Below are positions 25,476-33,621 of a DNA stretch of 39,008 bases, piece after piece. The stretch is from positions 1-39,008 of the forward strand of contig JAJNPS010000006.1 of assembly GCA_021155205.1 (NCBI GenBank). The letters are read 5' to 3'. The position numbers and the translations under genes are program-made. The stretch is from Rhodobacterales bacterium (lineage in GTDB: Bacteria > Pseudomonadota > Alphaproteobacteria > Rhodobacterales > Rhodobacteraceae). A model generated the notes under the pieces. That model did no database searches. It was not told the origin of the DNA and worked only from the letters and a program-made list of their open reading frames with translations. Position 1 is the stretch's first letter, and the number at the start of each line of letters is the position of its first letter.

Positions 25476-26501
25476 TTGGACGATCTCAAATTTGGCACGC
25501 GCGACAAGCGCGGCAACTGGTCCCCCAATGAGCCGGCAGGCACGGCCCCGGTGTTCGTCTGGCCGCCAAGGCCGCTTGCGGTCCTGAAATGGCTGCCCGG
25601 CTATTTCTTCCCCTACAACATCTTGTTCTTCCTGTCGGCGCTGGCCTGGTGGAACTGGGTCATTCCGCCCGTTGAAGTGATGCAGACGCTGGCCTGGGGC
25701 TGGGTGCTGAAGCTGTTCGCAGTGAACGCAGTGGCCGTGTTCCTGTGGTATTTCGCCTTCGAGCTGCAGCTTTACATTCGCCGGGCGCAGGGCAACCGGT
25801 TCAAGTACAACGGCAAGTTCCCGGCCGATGCGCCGTCGGACGTTTTCTGGTTCAAAAGCCAGAACATCGACAACGTTCTGCGTGGCTTCCTTTCGGGGGT
25901 GCCCTTGTGGACGGCGGTTCAGGTGATCGTGCTTTGGGCCTTTGCCAACGGGTATGCGCCCTGGCTGAGCTTTGCCGACCACCCGGTCTATCTGGCGCTG
26001 CTGTGCCTCGTGGTACCGGTCATCCACGAGTTTCACTTCTTCTGCATTCACCGGCTCATCCACACGCCTCTGCTCTACAAGTGGGTGCATTCGGTTCACC
26101 ACAACTCGATCAACCCGAGCCCGTGGTCGTCCCTCAGCATGCACCCGGTCGAGCACCTGCTGTATTTCTCGACCATCTTCTACCACCTTATCATCCCGTC
26201 GAATCCGATCATTGCGATCTACCAGCTGCATGTCGCGGGCTTCGGTGCTGTTCCTGGCCACGTCGGCTTCGACAAGATCGAGGTCACTGACGAGACCACG
26301 GTCGATAGCCACGCCTACATCCACTACCTGCACCACAAGTACTTCGAGGTGAACTATGGCGACGGGCTGATCCCGATCGACAAGTGGCTGGGCACATTCC
26401 ACGACGGATCGAAGGACTCCGACGAACAGATGAAGGCGCGGTTCCAGGCCAAGAAGGCCAGGGCCAACGCCAAGAAATCGGTGGGCACGCCCGCCGAGTA
26501 A
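25476..26501 (+). CDS. membrane di-iron hydroxylase, fatty acid hydroxylase/sterol desaturase superfamily (MocD-like role)
   Basis: This encodes 341 aa from a TTG at 25476 with AAGGAGGG upstream. Four to five membrane stretches lie near 43-63, 73-100, 136-162, 170-185 and 226-260. The histidine clusters that hold the di-iron centre are visible: HRLIH (192-196), HSVHH (205-209), His223/His227 and HYLHH (283-287). The enzyme would insert oxygen into a C-H bond using electrons from the Rieske ferredoxin and reductase encoded downstream. In rhizopine catabolism MocDEF is such a system for O-demethylation. The substrate here is unknown. The family differs from alkane hydroxylases but shares the chemistry. 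Confidence 0.85.
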   Translation: MDDLKFGTRDKRGNWSPNEPAGTAPVFVWPPRPLAVLKWLPGYFFPYNILFFLSALAWWNWVIPPVEVMQTLAWGWVLKLFAVNAVAVFLWYFAFELQLYIRRAQGNRFKYNGKFPADAPSDVFWFKSQNIDNVLRGFLSGVPLWTAVQVIVLWAFANGYAPWLSFADHPVYLALLCLVVPVIHEFHFFCIHRLIHTPLLYKWVHSVHHNSINPSPWSSLSMHPVEHLLYFSTIFYHLIIPSNPIIAIYQLHVAGFGAVPGHVGFDKIEVTDETTVDSHAYIHYLHHKYFEVNYGDGLIPIDKWLGTFHDGSKDSDEQMKARFQAKKARANAKKSVGTPAE

Positions 26502-26510
26502 AGAGCGCGT

Positions 26511-26534
26511 GCTCCGGGCAAGCCTGCCCGGGGC
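26511..26534 (+). repeat. stem-loop before the binding-protein gene
   Basis: GCTCCGGGCA (26511-26520) pairs with TGCCCGGGGC (26525-26534), a 10-bp stem with one G-T pair and loop AGCC. It starts 10 bases after the hydroxylase stop. It probably acts on mRNA stability or partial termination, separating the hydroxylase from the transporter part. Confidence 0.6.
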
Positions 26535-26592
26535 CGCAAACAACAGGCAACGAAACGCCGCAATCTCGCGGCAATCAGGGGAGGAGACCCAG

Positions 26593-27564
26593 ATGAAGTT
26601 GAAGACCATTCTCAAGGCAACCGCGACCGCCGTTCTGATCGCCGCGACGGCACCCGCTGCGATGGCGGCAGAGATCGCCGTTATCGGCGGCATGAACTCG
26701 GACCAGTTCTGGAACAAGATCAAGAAGGGCGTCGATGATGCCCGTCTGGTGGTCGAGGCCAATGGCGGCAAGGTCGACTACCTGCGGATGCAAAGCTATG
26801 ACAACTTCGCGGCCGACGCCGCCGACATCATCCGGGTGGCGATCAGCCAGAACCCTGACGGTATCGCTGTGCCGAACTGGGTCTACGAATCGCAAGACCC
26901 CGCAATCAAGGAAGCGATTGCGGCTGGCATCAAGGTCATCCTGTTCAACGCTGGCACCATCGAGAAGGCAAATGAACTGGGCGCGATCAACTATGTCGGC
27001 TCGGACGAATACATCGCCGGTCGTGCAGGCGGCGAGCAACTGGTCAAACTGGGCGCGAAAAAGGGCGTCTGCATCAACACTCTGCCGGGCACAGCCAATA
27101 TCGAGGCGCGTTGCAAGGGCATGATCGACGCCATGACCGAAGCCGGGGCCACGGCTGAGCAGCTGCCTCTGCCTTCGACCGCGTTTGGCGATCCGGCTGC
27201 CATCGCCGAAGCTGTGAAGGCCTATCTTAGCCAGAACCCGGACGTGACTGGCGCGCTGGCGATCGGTGCCGGCGAGGCGGATGCTTCCGCCATCGGCATC
27301 CAGCAAGCAGGCCTGACCGGAAAGGTGTTCCTCGGCTGCTTCGACTTCAACGAAGCGACACTGAACCGGATCAAGGCAGGGGAGCAGGCCTTTGCCATCG
27401 ACCAGCAGCCCTACCTGCAGGCGCTTCTGGCTGTCACGCTTCTGGCCTCGCATATCGACTTCGGCACTGACCTTCCGACCGCGCCGCTTCTGACCGGCCC
27501 GGGCATCATCGACGCGTCGAACGTTGATGCGACCATCGCGGGCGTCCAGCTCGGCGCGCGCTGA
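26593..27564 (+). CDS. sugar ABC transporter periplasmic binding protein (ribose/inositol type)
   Basis: This encodes 323 aa. A Sec signal peptide is clear: MKLKTILK, hydrophobic core, AMA-AE cleavage near residue 25. The mature part is a type I binding protein (AEIAVIGGMNSDQFWNKIKK; NPDGIAVPNW; NYVGSDEYIAGRAGGEQLVK; GCFDFNEATLNRIKAGEQAF). The group binds ribose, inositols, xylose and similar polyols; MocB of rhizopine clusters is of the same type. It delivers substrate to the permease and ATPase encoded next. GGAGGAGA precedes the ATG. Stem-loops on both sides suggest higher expression than its neighbours. Confidence 0.92.
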   Translation: MKLKTILKATATAVLIAATAPAAMAAEIAVIGGMNSDQFWNKIKKGVDDARLVVEANGGKVDYLRMQSYDNFAADAADIIRVAISQNPDGIAVPNWVYESQDPAIKEAIAAGIKVILFNAGTIEKANELGAINYVGSDEYIAGRAGGEQLVKLGAKKGVCINTLPGTANIEARCKGMIDAMTEAGATAEQLPLPSTAFGDPAAIAEAVKAYLSQNPDVTGALAIGAGEADASAIGIQQAGLTGKVFLGCFDFNEATLNRIKAGEQAFAIDQQPYLQALLAVTLLASHIDFGTDLPTAPLLTGPGIIDASNVDATIAGVQLGAR

Positions 27565-27579
27565 TCCTTGTTGAAGACA

Positions 27580-27607
27580 CCGCCTGCCACCAAGATGTGG
27601 CAGGCGG
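27580..27607 (+). repeat. strong stem-loop after the binding-protein gene
   Basis: CCGCCTGCCAC (27580-27590) and GTGGCAGGCGG (27597-27607) form a perfect 11-bp stem with loop CAAGAT, 16 bases after the stop codon. Such hairpins between binding-protein and permease genes stabilise the upstream mRNA and keep binding protein in excess. No T-run follows. Confidence 0.7.
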
Positions 27608-27658
27608 GCCAAGCTTGCATCTGACAATCTGGCTTTTGCCTTCACACGGGGAACCCCA

Positions 27659-28657
27659 ATGAACAGTTCTATATTCGGTGGTCTTCTCAGAAGGCCAGAA
27701 GCAGGCGCATTGATCGGATTGATCGGCGTCATCACTTTTTTTTCCATCGTCGGTGGCATCGAGTTCCTTTATCCCTCCAGCGTCGGCAGCTGGCTCAGCC
27801 GCGCGGCGGCGCTCGGGATCGTGGCCATTCCGGTCGGGCTTCTGATGATCGCGGGCGAGTTGGACATCTCGGTCGGCGCGACCATCACCTCCGGGGCGCT
27901 GATCACGGCGCTGGTATCGGGCTATTACGAAATGCCGATCGTTCTGGGCATTCTGGCTTCGCTTGGCTTTGGTGCTGTGGTGGGCCTTCTGAACGGCTTC
28001 CTGGTGGTGCGCACCGGCGTGCCATCGTTTATCGTGACGCTTGGCACATTGTTCGCCGTCTCGGGTCTCCTCCTCGGGGCCACGGTCGTGCTGACCGGCA
28101 CGACGTCAATCGCGCTGACGGCGCCGGAGATCATTCGCAACACGTTTGGGGCCTACTTCGGCGGCTTTCAGGTGCTGGTCCTCTGGTGGATCGGGATCAC
28201 CGCCGCCTTCGTCTTCTTCGTCCATCTCTCGCCCTACGGAAACTGGATCTTCGCTATGGGGGGCGACAAGGTTTCGGCCCGTAATGCCGGGATCCCGACG
28301 GACCGGATGACGATCCTTCTCTTCGTGCTGTCCTCGGTCTGCGCATCCTTCGTGGGTATGAGCCAGGCGATCCTCTTTCAGTCGGTGCAGGCGACCCCGC
28401 AGTTGACGCTCATCTTCAACACCATCATCGCAGTGGTCGTGGGGGGCGTCTTGCTGACGGGCGGGTTCGGATCGGTGATCGGGATCTTCTTCGGCACCAT
28501 CACATTCGCCGTGGTCACCCAAGGCATCTACTACACCAGCTTTGACCAGACCTGGTCGAACATGGTGATTGGCATCCTCTTGTTGGGCGCAGTCCTGATG
28601 AACAACACCTTCCGCAAGATGGCGCTGTCCTACAGCCCGAAGAAAGGGGGCAAGTGA
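27659..28657 (+). CDS. sugar ABC transporter permease (RbsC type)
   Basis: This encodes 332 aa, with eight to ten hydrophobic segments through its length. The conserved permease motif MIAGELDISVGATITSGALI (about residues 63-82) is present, as is the EAA-like loop GGDKVSARNAGIPTDRMT. It forms the inner membrane channel with the ATPase. The gene overlaps the ATPase gene by one base (stop TGA 28655-28657, start ATG 28657). The family carries pentoses, polyols and inositols. Confidence 0.93.
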   Translation: MNSSIFGGLLRRPEAGALIGLIGVITFFSIVGGIEFLYPSSVGSWLSRAAALGIVAIPVGLLMIAGELDISVGATITSGALITALVSGYYEMPIVLGILASLGFGAVVGLLNGFLVVRTGVPSFIVTLGTLFAVSGLLLGATVVLTGTTSIALTAPEIIRNTFGAYFGGFQVLVLWWIGITAAFVFFVHLSPYGNWIFAMGGDKVSARNAGIPTDRMTILLFVLSSVCASFVGMSQAILFQSVQATPQLTLIFNTIIAVVVGGVLLTGGFGSVIGIFFGTITFAVVTQGIYYTSFDQTWSNMVIGILLLGAVLMNNTFRKMALSYSPKKGGK

Positions 28658-29484
28658 TGCCGACACCGATCCTTGCCCTGAAGGGCGTGAACAAGAGCTT
28701 TGGCCCCATCGACGTTCTGCACGACATCAACCTTGAACTGCACGCGGGCGAAGTGCTGTGCCTTCTGGGAGACAACGGTGCTGGCAAATCCACGGTGATC
28801 CGCCTTCTTTCGGGCGTGCACAAGCCGACCACCGGCACGTTGGAAATGGACGGCAAACCGGTCTCCTTCGCCAGCCCGCGCGATGCCTCCGACCATGGCA
28901 TCGCGACGGTGCACCAGTTCGGCGGGACATTCCCCTTGATGTCTATCGGCCGCAGCTTCTTTGTCGGCGTCGAGCCGACCAAGGGATGGGGGCCGTTCAA
29001 GGTCTATGACCGCAAGCGCGCGAACGAGATCGCCGTCAAGGCCGTCCGCGACTTTGGCATCACCCGCATCGACGATGGCGACCGACTGGTCGGCGGTCTG
29101 TCCGGGGGCGAGCGGCAATCGCTGGCCATTGCGCGCGCCGTCCATTTCGGCGCGCGGGTGCTGATCCTTGACGAACCAACCGCAGCTCTTGGTGTCAAGC
29201 AGGCCACCCATGTCCTGCGCATCGTGAACGAGGCCAAGCGGCGCGGGCTCGCGGTGATCTTCATCACCCATCAGGTCATGCACGCCATGGCGGTGGGTGA
29301 TCATTTCGCCGTGCTGATCCGCGGCGCGGTCGCCGCCGACTTCAAGAAGGGTGAAAAGAGCCGCGAGGAAATCACCGACCTGATGGCGGGCGGTGCCAGC
29401 ATGGCAACCTTGGAGGCCGAGATCGCCAGCTACATGGAAACCCATGATGGCCATCCGCCTCCGATAGCTGCTGCCAGAGCCTGA
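28657..29484 (+). CDS. sugar ABC transporter ATPase, single domain (half RbsA type)
   Basis: This encodes about 275 aa, one ABC domain rather than the fused pair of RbsA/XylG. Visible are Walker A GDNGAGKST, the Q-loop VHQFGG, signature LSGGERQS, Walker B VLILDEPT and switch His in ITHQ. It would work as a dimer with the permease, like FrcA-type transporters. A GTG one codon earlier is an alternative start. The C-terminal ~30 residues are a low-complexity extension. Two stem-loops follow the stop. Confidence 0.93.
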   Translation: MPTPILALKGVNKSFGPIDVLHDINLELHAGEVLCLLGDNGAGKSTVIRLLSGVHKPTTGTLEMDGKPVSFASPRDASDHGIATVHQFGGTFPLMSIGRSFFVGVEPTKGWGPFKVYDRKRANEIAVKAVRDFGITRIDDGDRLVGGLSGGERQSLAIARAVHFGARVLILDEPTAALGVKQATHVLRIVNEAKRRGLAVIFITHQVMHAMAVGDHFAVLIRGAVAADFKKGEKSREEITDLMAGGASMATLEAEIASYMETHDGHPPPIAAARA

Positions 29485-29492
29485 AACCGTTC

Positions 29493-29570
29493 ATCGCCCT
29501 GACCCGGTCCTCCTCTCCGAACCAGGGCGATACTCACCCCCCGAGCTGGCCTCTCCCCTGGCTCGGGGGG
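29493..29570 (+). terminator. two tandem stem-loops between transporter and enzyme genes
   Basis: First: ATCGCCCTG (29493-29501) / CAGGGCGAT (29523-29531). Second: CCCCCCGAGC (29537-29546) / GCTCGGGGGG (29561-29570), a perfect 10-bp stem with a 14-base loop. ATTTTTCC lies about 20 bases later but is not directly attached. They probably attenuate transcription or mark an mRNA processing point; the genes on both sides run the same way, so full termination would require a new promoter in the next 40 bases. Confidence 0.6.
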
Positions 29571-29612
29571 CTTCCGAAAAACCTGATCATTTTTCCGACG
29601 AAGGAGGCAAAC

Positions 29613-29921
29613 ATGCCCTGGATTGATGCCTGCGCCACTGATGATGTCGACGCCGAAGATGTCCGCCGCTTTGACCACGGCGGTCGTACCTTCATCATCG
29701 TTCGCAACCATGAGGATGCCTATTTCTGCACCGATGGCATGTGCACGCATGAAGACGTCCATCTCTGCGATGGGCTCGTGGTGGAAAACACCATCGAATG
29801 CCCCAAGCATTCCTCGATCTTCAACGTGACGAACGGCGAAGTGGAAACGCCCCCCGCCTGCGAGAACCTTCGCACATATCCGACCCGCGTCGAAGGCGGT
29901 CGCGTCTTGGTGAGCCTGTAG
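29613..29921 (+). CDS. mocE: MocE-family Rieske [2Fe-2S] ferredoxin
   Basis: This encodes 102 aa. It is a small Rieske-type electron carrier with Cys44-x-His46 (CTHEDVHL) and Cys63-x2-His66 (CPKHSS) as cluster ligands. The beginning (DACATDDVDAEDVRRFDHGG) and overall length match the MocE family of rhizopine clusters as I know it. It would pass electrons from the FAD reductase (30711) to the membrane hydroxylase (25476). AAGGAGG precedes the ATG. The gene symbol reflects family resemblance, not proof of rhizopine use. Confidence 0.9.
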   Translation: MPWIDACATDDVDAEDVRRFDHGGRTFIIVRNHEDAYFCTDGMCTHEDVHLCDGLVVENTIECPKHSSIFNVTNGEVETPPACENLRTYPTRVEGGRVLVSL

Positions 29922-29927
29922 CGCATC

Positions 29928-30707
29928 ATGGATCAGCCCTTCCAACTTGCCGCCTGTGCGGAAATGCTGTGGCGCGACCGCCCCATCGCCTGGCGTGCCG
30001 CACGCCTGAAGGAAATGGGCTTTGGTGTGGGCCTGTGGAACTGGCCGAACTGGGAGATTGCCGCACTGGAGAAGACCGGTGCGACATTTTCCATCATGAA
30101 CGGTTACCTTCAGGGCCGCCTGACCGACCCCGAAGGCTGCGAGATGCTGCTGAAGTCGGTCAAGGAGACGGCGGCTGTAGGCCAACGGCTTGGCGTCCAC
30201 CGGTTGAACCTGCATGGCACGGGGCTTGGCGATATGGGCATCCCGATCCCGCAGATCGGTGCTTTTGCGCCAGGGATGGAACAGCGGGCCCGCGACACGT
30301 TGCACCGGATCTGCGATCTGGCCGAAGCCTCCGGCCAAGTCTTTACGCTCGAAAACCTGAACCCCATCGACCATCCGGGTTGCCCTTTTGGCTCGACCGC
30401 AGCGGTCTTGGGGCTGGTCAGCGCGGTCAACCGGCCGCAACTGCGCATCAACCTTGACCTTTACCACACCCAAATCGGTGAGGGTGACTTGATCCGCTGG
30501 TGCGAGGCGTGTCTGCCTTGGATCGGTGAAGTGCAGGTCGCTGACAATCCGGGCCGATGTGAGCCGGGGACGGGCGAGATCAACTATCCCGGTATTGCCC
30601 GCGCGCTTCGGGACATGGGCTATGCTGGCCCGGTCGGCCTGGAGGCCTTTGCCAAGGGCGATGAGGACGCGGCCCTGACCGCCTTCCGCAACGCCTTCAC
30701 GGTCTGA
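29928..30707 (+). CDS. hydroxypyruvate isomerase-like TIM barrel (AP endonuclease 2 superfamily)
   Basis: This encodes 259 aa. The metal-site stretches TLENLNPIDHPG, NLDLYHTQIGEGDLI and VQVADNPGRCEPGTGEINYP are those of the Hyi/OtnI group, which isomerises hydroxypyruvate/tartronate semialdehyde or 2-oxo-tetronates. MocC of rhizopine clusters is also a TIM barrel of this superfamily, though I cannot say this protein is its orthologue. A role on a small sugar acid or keto-sugar intermediate is likely. The gene lies between the ferredoxin and its reductase, with 6 and 3 base gaps. Confidence 0.82.
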   Translation: MDQPFQLAACAEMLWRDRPIAWRAARLKEMGFGVGLWNWPNWEIAALEKTGATFSIMNGYLQGRLTDPEGCEMLLKSVKETAAVGQRLGVHRLNLHGTGLGDMGIPIPQIGAFAPGMEQRARDTLHRICDLAEASGQVFTLENLNPIDHPGCPFGSTAAVLGLVSAVNRPQLRINLDLYHTQIGEGDLIRWCEACLPWIGEVQVADNPGRCEPGTGEINYPGIARALRDMGYAGPVGLEAFAKGDEDAALTAFRNAFTV

Positions 30708-30710
30708 CCG

Positions 30711-31892
30711 ATGCGGGTCGTCATCATCGGCGCAGGCGAATGTGGGGTCAGGGCGGCCTTTTCTTTGCGCGAACGTGGTTTTGAGGGGCAGGTCACCCTT
30801 TTCGGTGCCGAAACTTCGCTTCCCTACGAACGACCGCCGCTGTCCAAGGATGTGACCGCAACGCCCAAGGCCATCCGAAACCTGGACGCCTACCTTTCGG
30901 CGGGCATTGACCTGTGTCTTGGCCAAACCGTGGATAGGATCCTGCCCGGCGCCAGGCAGATCATCGCAGGTGGGCAGGCGCATTCCTATGACCGGCTCTT
31001 GATCGCCACGGGCGCGCGGGCGCGGCAGGTGCCGACATTTGCCGATTGCCTGACCCTGCGCACCGCCCACGATGCCGCAAAGATCATGGCAAGCCTGGCC
31101 GCAGGTGCAAAGGTCGGCATCATCGGCGCCGGCTTTATCGGGCTGGAGCTTGCAGCCACGGCACGCAGGCTTGGTGCGGATGTGACGGTCTTTCAGAACG
31201 GGCCACAGGTTCTGGCCCGCGCGGTGCCAGCGCAGATCGGAGAACTGGTCGCAGCGCGGCACCGGGCCGAAGGTGTCGCCCTTCGGCTGGACGCAGACGT
31301 CGTGGCGGCTGACCGGACCTCGGTCTCTCTGGCAGGGGGGGTGCGCTTCGCCTTCGATACCGTCATCGCCGGGATCGGCTCTGCGCCCAATGTCGAGCTT
31401 GCCGCAGAGGCCGGGCTTGATGTCGCCAATGGCATTGTCGTGGATGGAAATTTCCGCAGCTCGGCGCCAGATGTCTTTGCCGCTGGCGACTGCTGCAGCT
31501 TTCCCTTTCAGGGCCGCCGGATCAGGTTGGAAAGCTGGAAGGCCGCGCAAGATCAGGGTGACCATGCCGCCGCCGCGATGCTGGGCAACGGGGCGACCTA
31601 TGCCAAACTGCCGTGGTTCTGGTCGGATCAGTATGACCTGACGCTTCAGGTTGCAGGGCTGTTCGATCCCTTGCGGGCCATCCATTCCCGACCCGCCGGA
31701 GTAGATGGGCGGATCGTCTTTCAAATCGACGATCAGGGCCAGCTTGCCGCAGCGGCGGGTGCGGGGCCACGGCAAGATATCGCCAAGGACATGAAAATTC
31801 TCGAAAAACTGATTGAGAAAGGGGCTGCCTTCGAGCCTGCCCTGATCTCGGACCCATCAACACACCTCAAGAGCCTGCTGAAGGCCGCATGA
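30711..31892 (+). CDS. FAD-dependent ferredoxin reductase (MocF-like role)
   Basis: This encodes 393 aa. There are two dinucleotide-binding motifs: VVIIGAGECG at the N-terminus (FAD) and VGIIGAGFIGLELA near residue 135 (NAD(P)H). Further typical parts are LPYERPPLSKDV, YDRLLIATGARAR, APDVFAAGDCCSFP and the C-terminal PWFWSDQYDLTLQVAG. It belongs with putidaredoxin/biphenyl dioxygenase-type reductases and would reduce the MocE-like ferredoxin. Length is normal. It is followed after 16 bases by the second PanB-like gene. Confidence 0.92.
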   Translation: MRVVIIGAGECGVRAAFSLRERGFEGQVTLFGAETSLPYERPPLSKDVTATPKAIRNLDAYLSAGIDLCLGQTVDRILPGARQIIAGGQAHSYDRLLIATGARARQVPTFADCLTLRTAHDAAKIMASLAAGAKVGIIGAGFIGLELAATARRLGADVTVFQNGPQVLARAVPAQIGELVAARHRAEGVALRLDADVVAADRTSVSLAGGVRFAFDTVIAGIGSAPNVELAAEAGLDVANGIVVDGNFRSSAPDVFAAGDCCSFPFQGRRIRLESWKAAQDQGDHAAAAMLGNGATYAKLPWFWSDQYDLTLQVAGLFDPLRAIHSRPAGVDGRIVFQIDDQGQLAAAAGAGPRQDIAKDMKILEKLIEKGAAFEPALISDPSTHLKSLLKAA

Positions 31893-31908
31893 CCCGAAGG
31901 AGACTTCA

Positions 31909-32730
31909 ATGAGCCTCTACCACACGCGTCCCCATGTCGAAGACATCCGCAAGATGAAAAAGCGTGGCGAGAAAATCTCGATGCTGTACGTCACAACCCA
32001 TGACGAGGCAGCCGCTGCAGCCGCTGCGGGCATCCACATGCTTTCCATCGAAGGACGCTTCTTTGATGCCGCCATGCGCGAGGCGGCCGGCAACTGCTTT
32101 GTCCAGGTTGGCCTTCCCTACGGCCCGCATGGTCCTGCCGGGCGTCGCCTCGTGACAGCCGAAGATTACTTGCGGGCGGCCTATGACTTCGGCGCGCTTG
32201 GTGCGGATTGCTTCTATTGTGCGGCGTCTTACGACATCCAGAAAGTGCTGTGCGACAACCACGTCGCCGTGGTTGGGCATATCGGGCTTGTCCCGTCCTA
32301 TATCACCTGGACCGGCTGGCGTGCGGTCGGCAAGACTTCGGACGAGGCGCTGCGGCTTTGGGAGCAGACCAAGCGCCTGGAGGCTATCGGCGTCTTCGCG
32401 GCCGAACTGGAAGTCGTCCCGGACCGGATTGCAAAGTTCCTGTCGGAGAACTCTTCGCTGATCATGCTGGGCATGGGGGCGGGGAAACATGCGGATGCAC
32501 AGTACCTGTTCACGGAAGATGTCTGCGGCTATGGCAAGAACCACAAGCCGCGCCACGCCAAGACCTATCGCGATCTTGGACCCGAACTTGAACGGCTGCA
32601 GCAGGAACGCATCGCCGCCTTCCGCGACTTCCGGGCCGATGTGGAGGCTGGTGGCTATCCTGATGCCAGCCATGAGGTCGAAATCAAGGACGCCGAGTTC
32701 GAGTCCTTCCTGCAAGCGGCGCGAGGCTAG
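31909..32730 (+). CDS. divergent PanB-like protein B
   Basis: This encodes 273 aa. It is a paralogue of the protein at 24672: VVGHIGLVPSY (His124), GKTSDEALRLWEQTKRLEAI, AELEVVPDRIAKFL (Glu168) and PRHAKTYRDLG align with it and with PanB. Relative to E. coli PanB, from memory, Asp45 is Glu48, Asp84 is Gly68 and Glu114 is Ala105. It could form a hetero-oligomer with protein A, or act on a different substrate. It sits directly before folD (4 bases), which ties it to THF-bound C1 units. AAGGAGA precedes the ATG. Confidence 0.8.
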   Translation: MSLYHTRPHVEDIRKMKKRGEKISMLYVTTHDEAAAAAAAGIHMLSIEGRFFDAAMREAAGNCFVQVGLPYGPHGPAGRRLVTAEDYLRAAYDFGALGADCFYCAASYDIQKVLCDNHVAVVGHIGLVPSYITWTGWRAVGKTSDEALRLWEQTKRLEAIGVFAAELEVVPDRIAKFLSENSSLIMLGMGAGKHADAQYLFTEDVCGYGKNHKPRHAKTYRDLGPELERLQQERIAAFRDFRADVEAGGYPDASHEVEIKDAEFESFLQAARG

Positions 32731-32734
32731 TCCA

Positions 32735-33607
32735 ATGGCGCAAGCGCAACGCATTGATGGAAAGGCTTTTGCCGCTGGGATGACCACGCGCATTGCGGAA
32801 GAAGTGACCGCCTTGCGCGACGCTGCCGGGGTTGAACCCGGTCTCGCCGTCGTGCTGGTGGGACAGGACCCCGCCAGTCAGGTCTATGTGGGTGCCAAGC
32901 ACCGGGCGACCGTTGCTGCCGGTATGCGGTCCTTTGAGCATCGCCTTCCCGCCGAGACATCACAAACCGTGCTGCTGGACCTGATCGGGCAGTTGAACGC
33001 CGATCCGAATGTGCACGGGATTCTGGTGCAGCTGCCTTTGCCCGCGCATCTCGACGCATCCGCTTTGATCGCTGCAATCGACCCTTCCAAGGATGTCGAC
33101 GGGTTTCACGTGATCAACGCCGGACGTCTGGCGACCGGACAGGACGCGTTGGTGCCTTGCACGCCACTTGGCTGTCTGTTCCTGTTGCAAGACCATCTGG
33201 GCGACCTGTCGGGCTTGCATGCCGTGATCGTCGGTCGGTCGAACATCGTCGGAAAGCCGATGGCGCAACTGTTGCTGGCTGCGAACTGCACCGTGACCAT
33301 CGCTCATTCCAGATCCCGCGACCTGGCCGCCCTGTGCCGGACGGCCGACATCCTGATCGCAGCTGTCGGGCGACCCGAGATGATCCGCGGCGACTGGATC
33401 AAGCCGGGCGCAACCGTGATCGACGTCGGGATCAATCGCATTCCTGACGGAGACGGCACGCGCCTTGTGGGGGATGTGGCCTTTGCCGAGGCGGGCCACG
33501 CCGGCGCCATCACCCCCGTCCCTGGTGGGGTGGGTCCGATGACCATCGCTTGCCTTCTTCAAAACACTCTGACTGCCTTTCGTCGCAAGCTTGCGGCTGA
33601 GGCCTGA
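32735..33607 (+). CDS. folD: methylene-THF dehydrogenase / methenyl-THF cyclohydrolase
   Basis: This encodes 290 aa. It oxidises 5,10-methylene-THF to methenyl-THF with NADP and hydrolyses that to 10-formyl-THF. Family motifs are complete: YVGAKHRA (Tyr and Lys of the active site), VQLPLPAHL, KDVDGFHVINAGRL, the Rossmann motif VIVGRSNIVGKPMAQLL and PVPGGVGPMTIACLL. ATG 32735 follows the PanB-like stop by four bases. As a second, pathway-dedicated copy it would pass the C1 unit on to PurU. A housekeeping folD elsewhere in the genome is expected but not visible here. Confidence 0.95.
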   Translation: MAQAQRIDGKAFAAGMTTRIAEEVTALRDAAGVEPGLAVVLVGQDPASQVYVGAKHRATVAAGMRSFEHRLPAETSQTVLLDLIGQLNADPNVHGILVQLPLPAHLDASALIAAIDPSKDVDGFHVINAGRLATGQDALVPCTPLGCLFLLQDHLGDLSGLHAVIVGRSNIVGKPMAQLLLAANCTVTIAHSRSRDLAALCRTADILIAAVGRPEMIRGDWIKPGATVIDVGINRIPDGDGTRLVGDVAFAEAGHAGAITPVPGGVGPMTIACLLQNTLTAFRRKLAAEA

Positions 33608-33621
33608 CAACAGGACCAACC

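Noticed and set aside
24672..32730. Pantothenate biosynthesis (panB) genes
   Set aside because: Two of three expected metal ligands are missing in both proteins, panC is absent, and the neighbours are catabolic.
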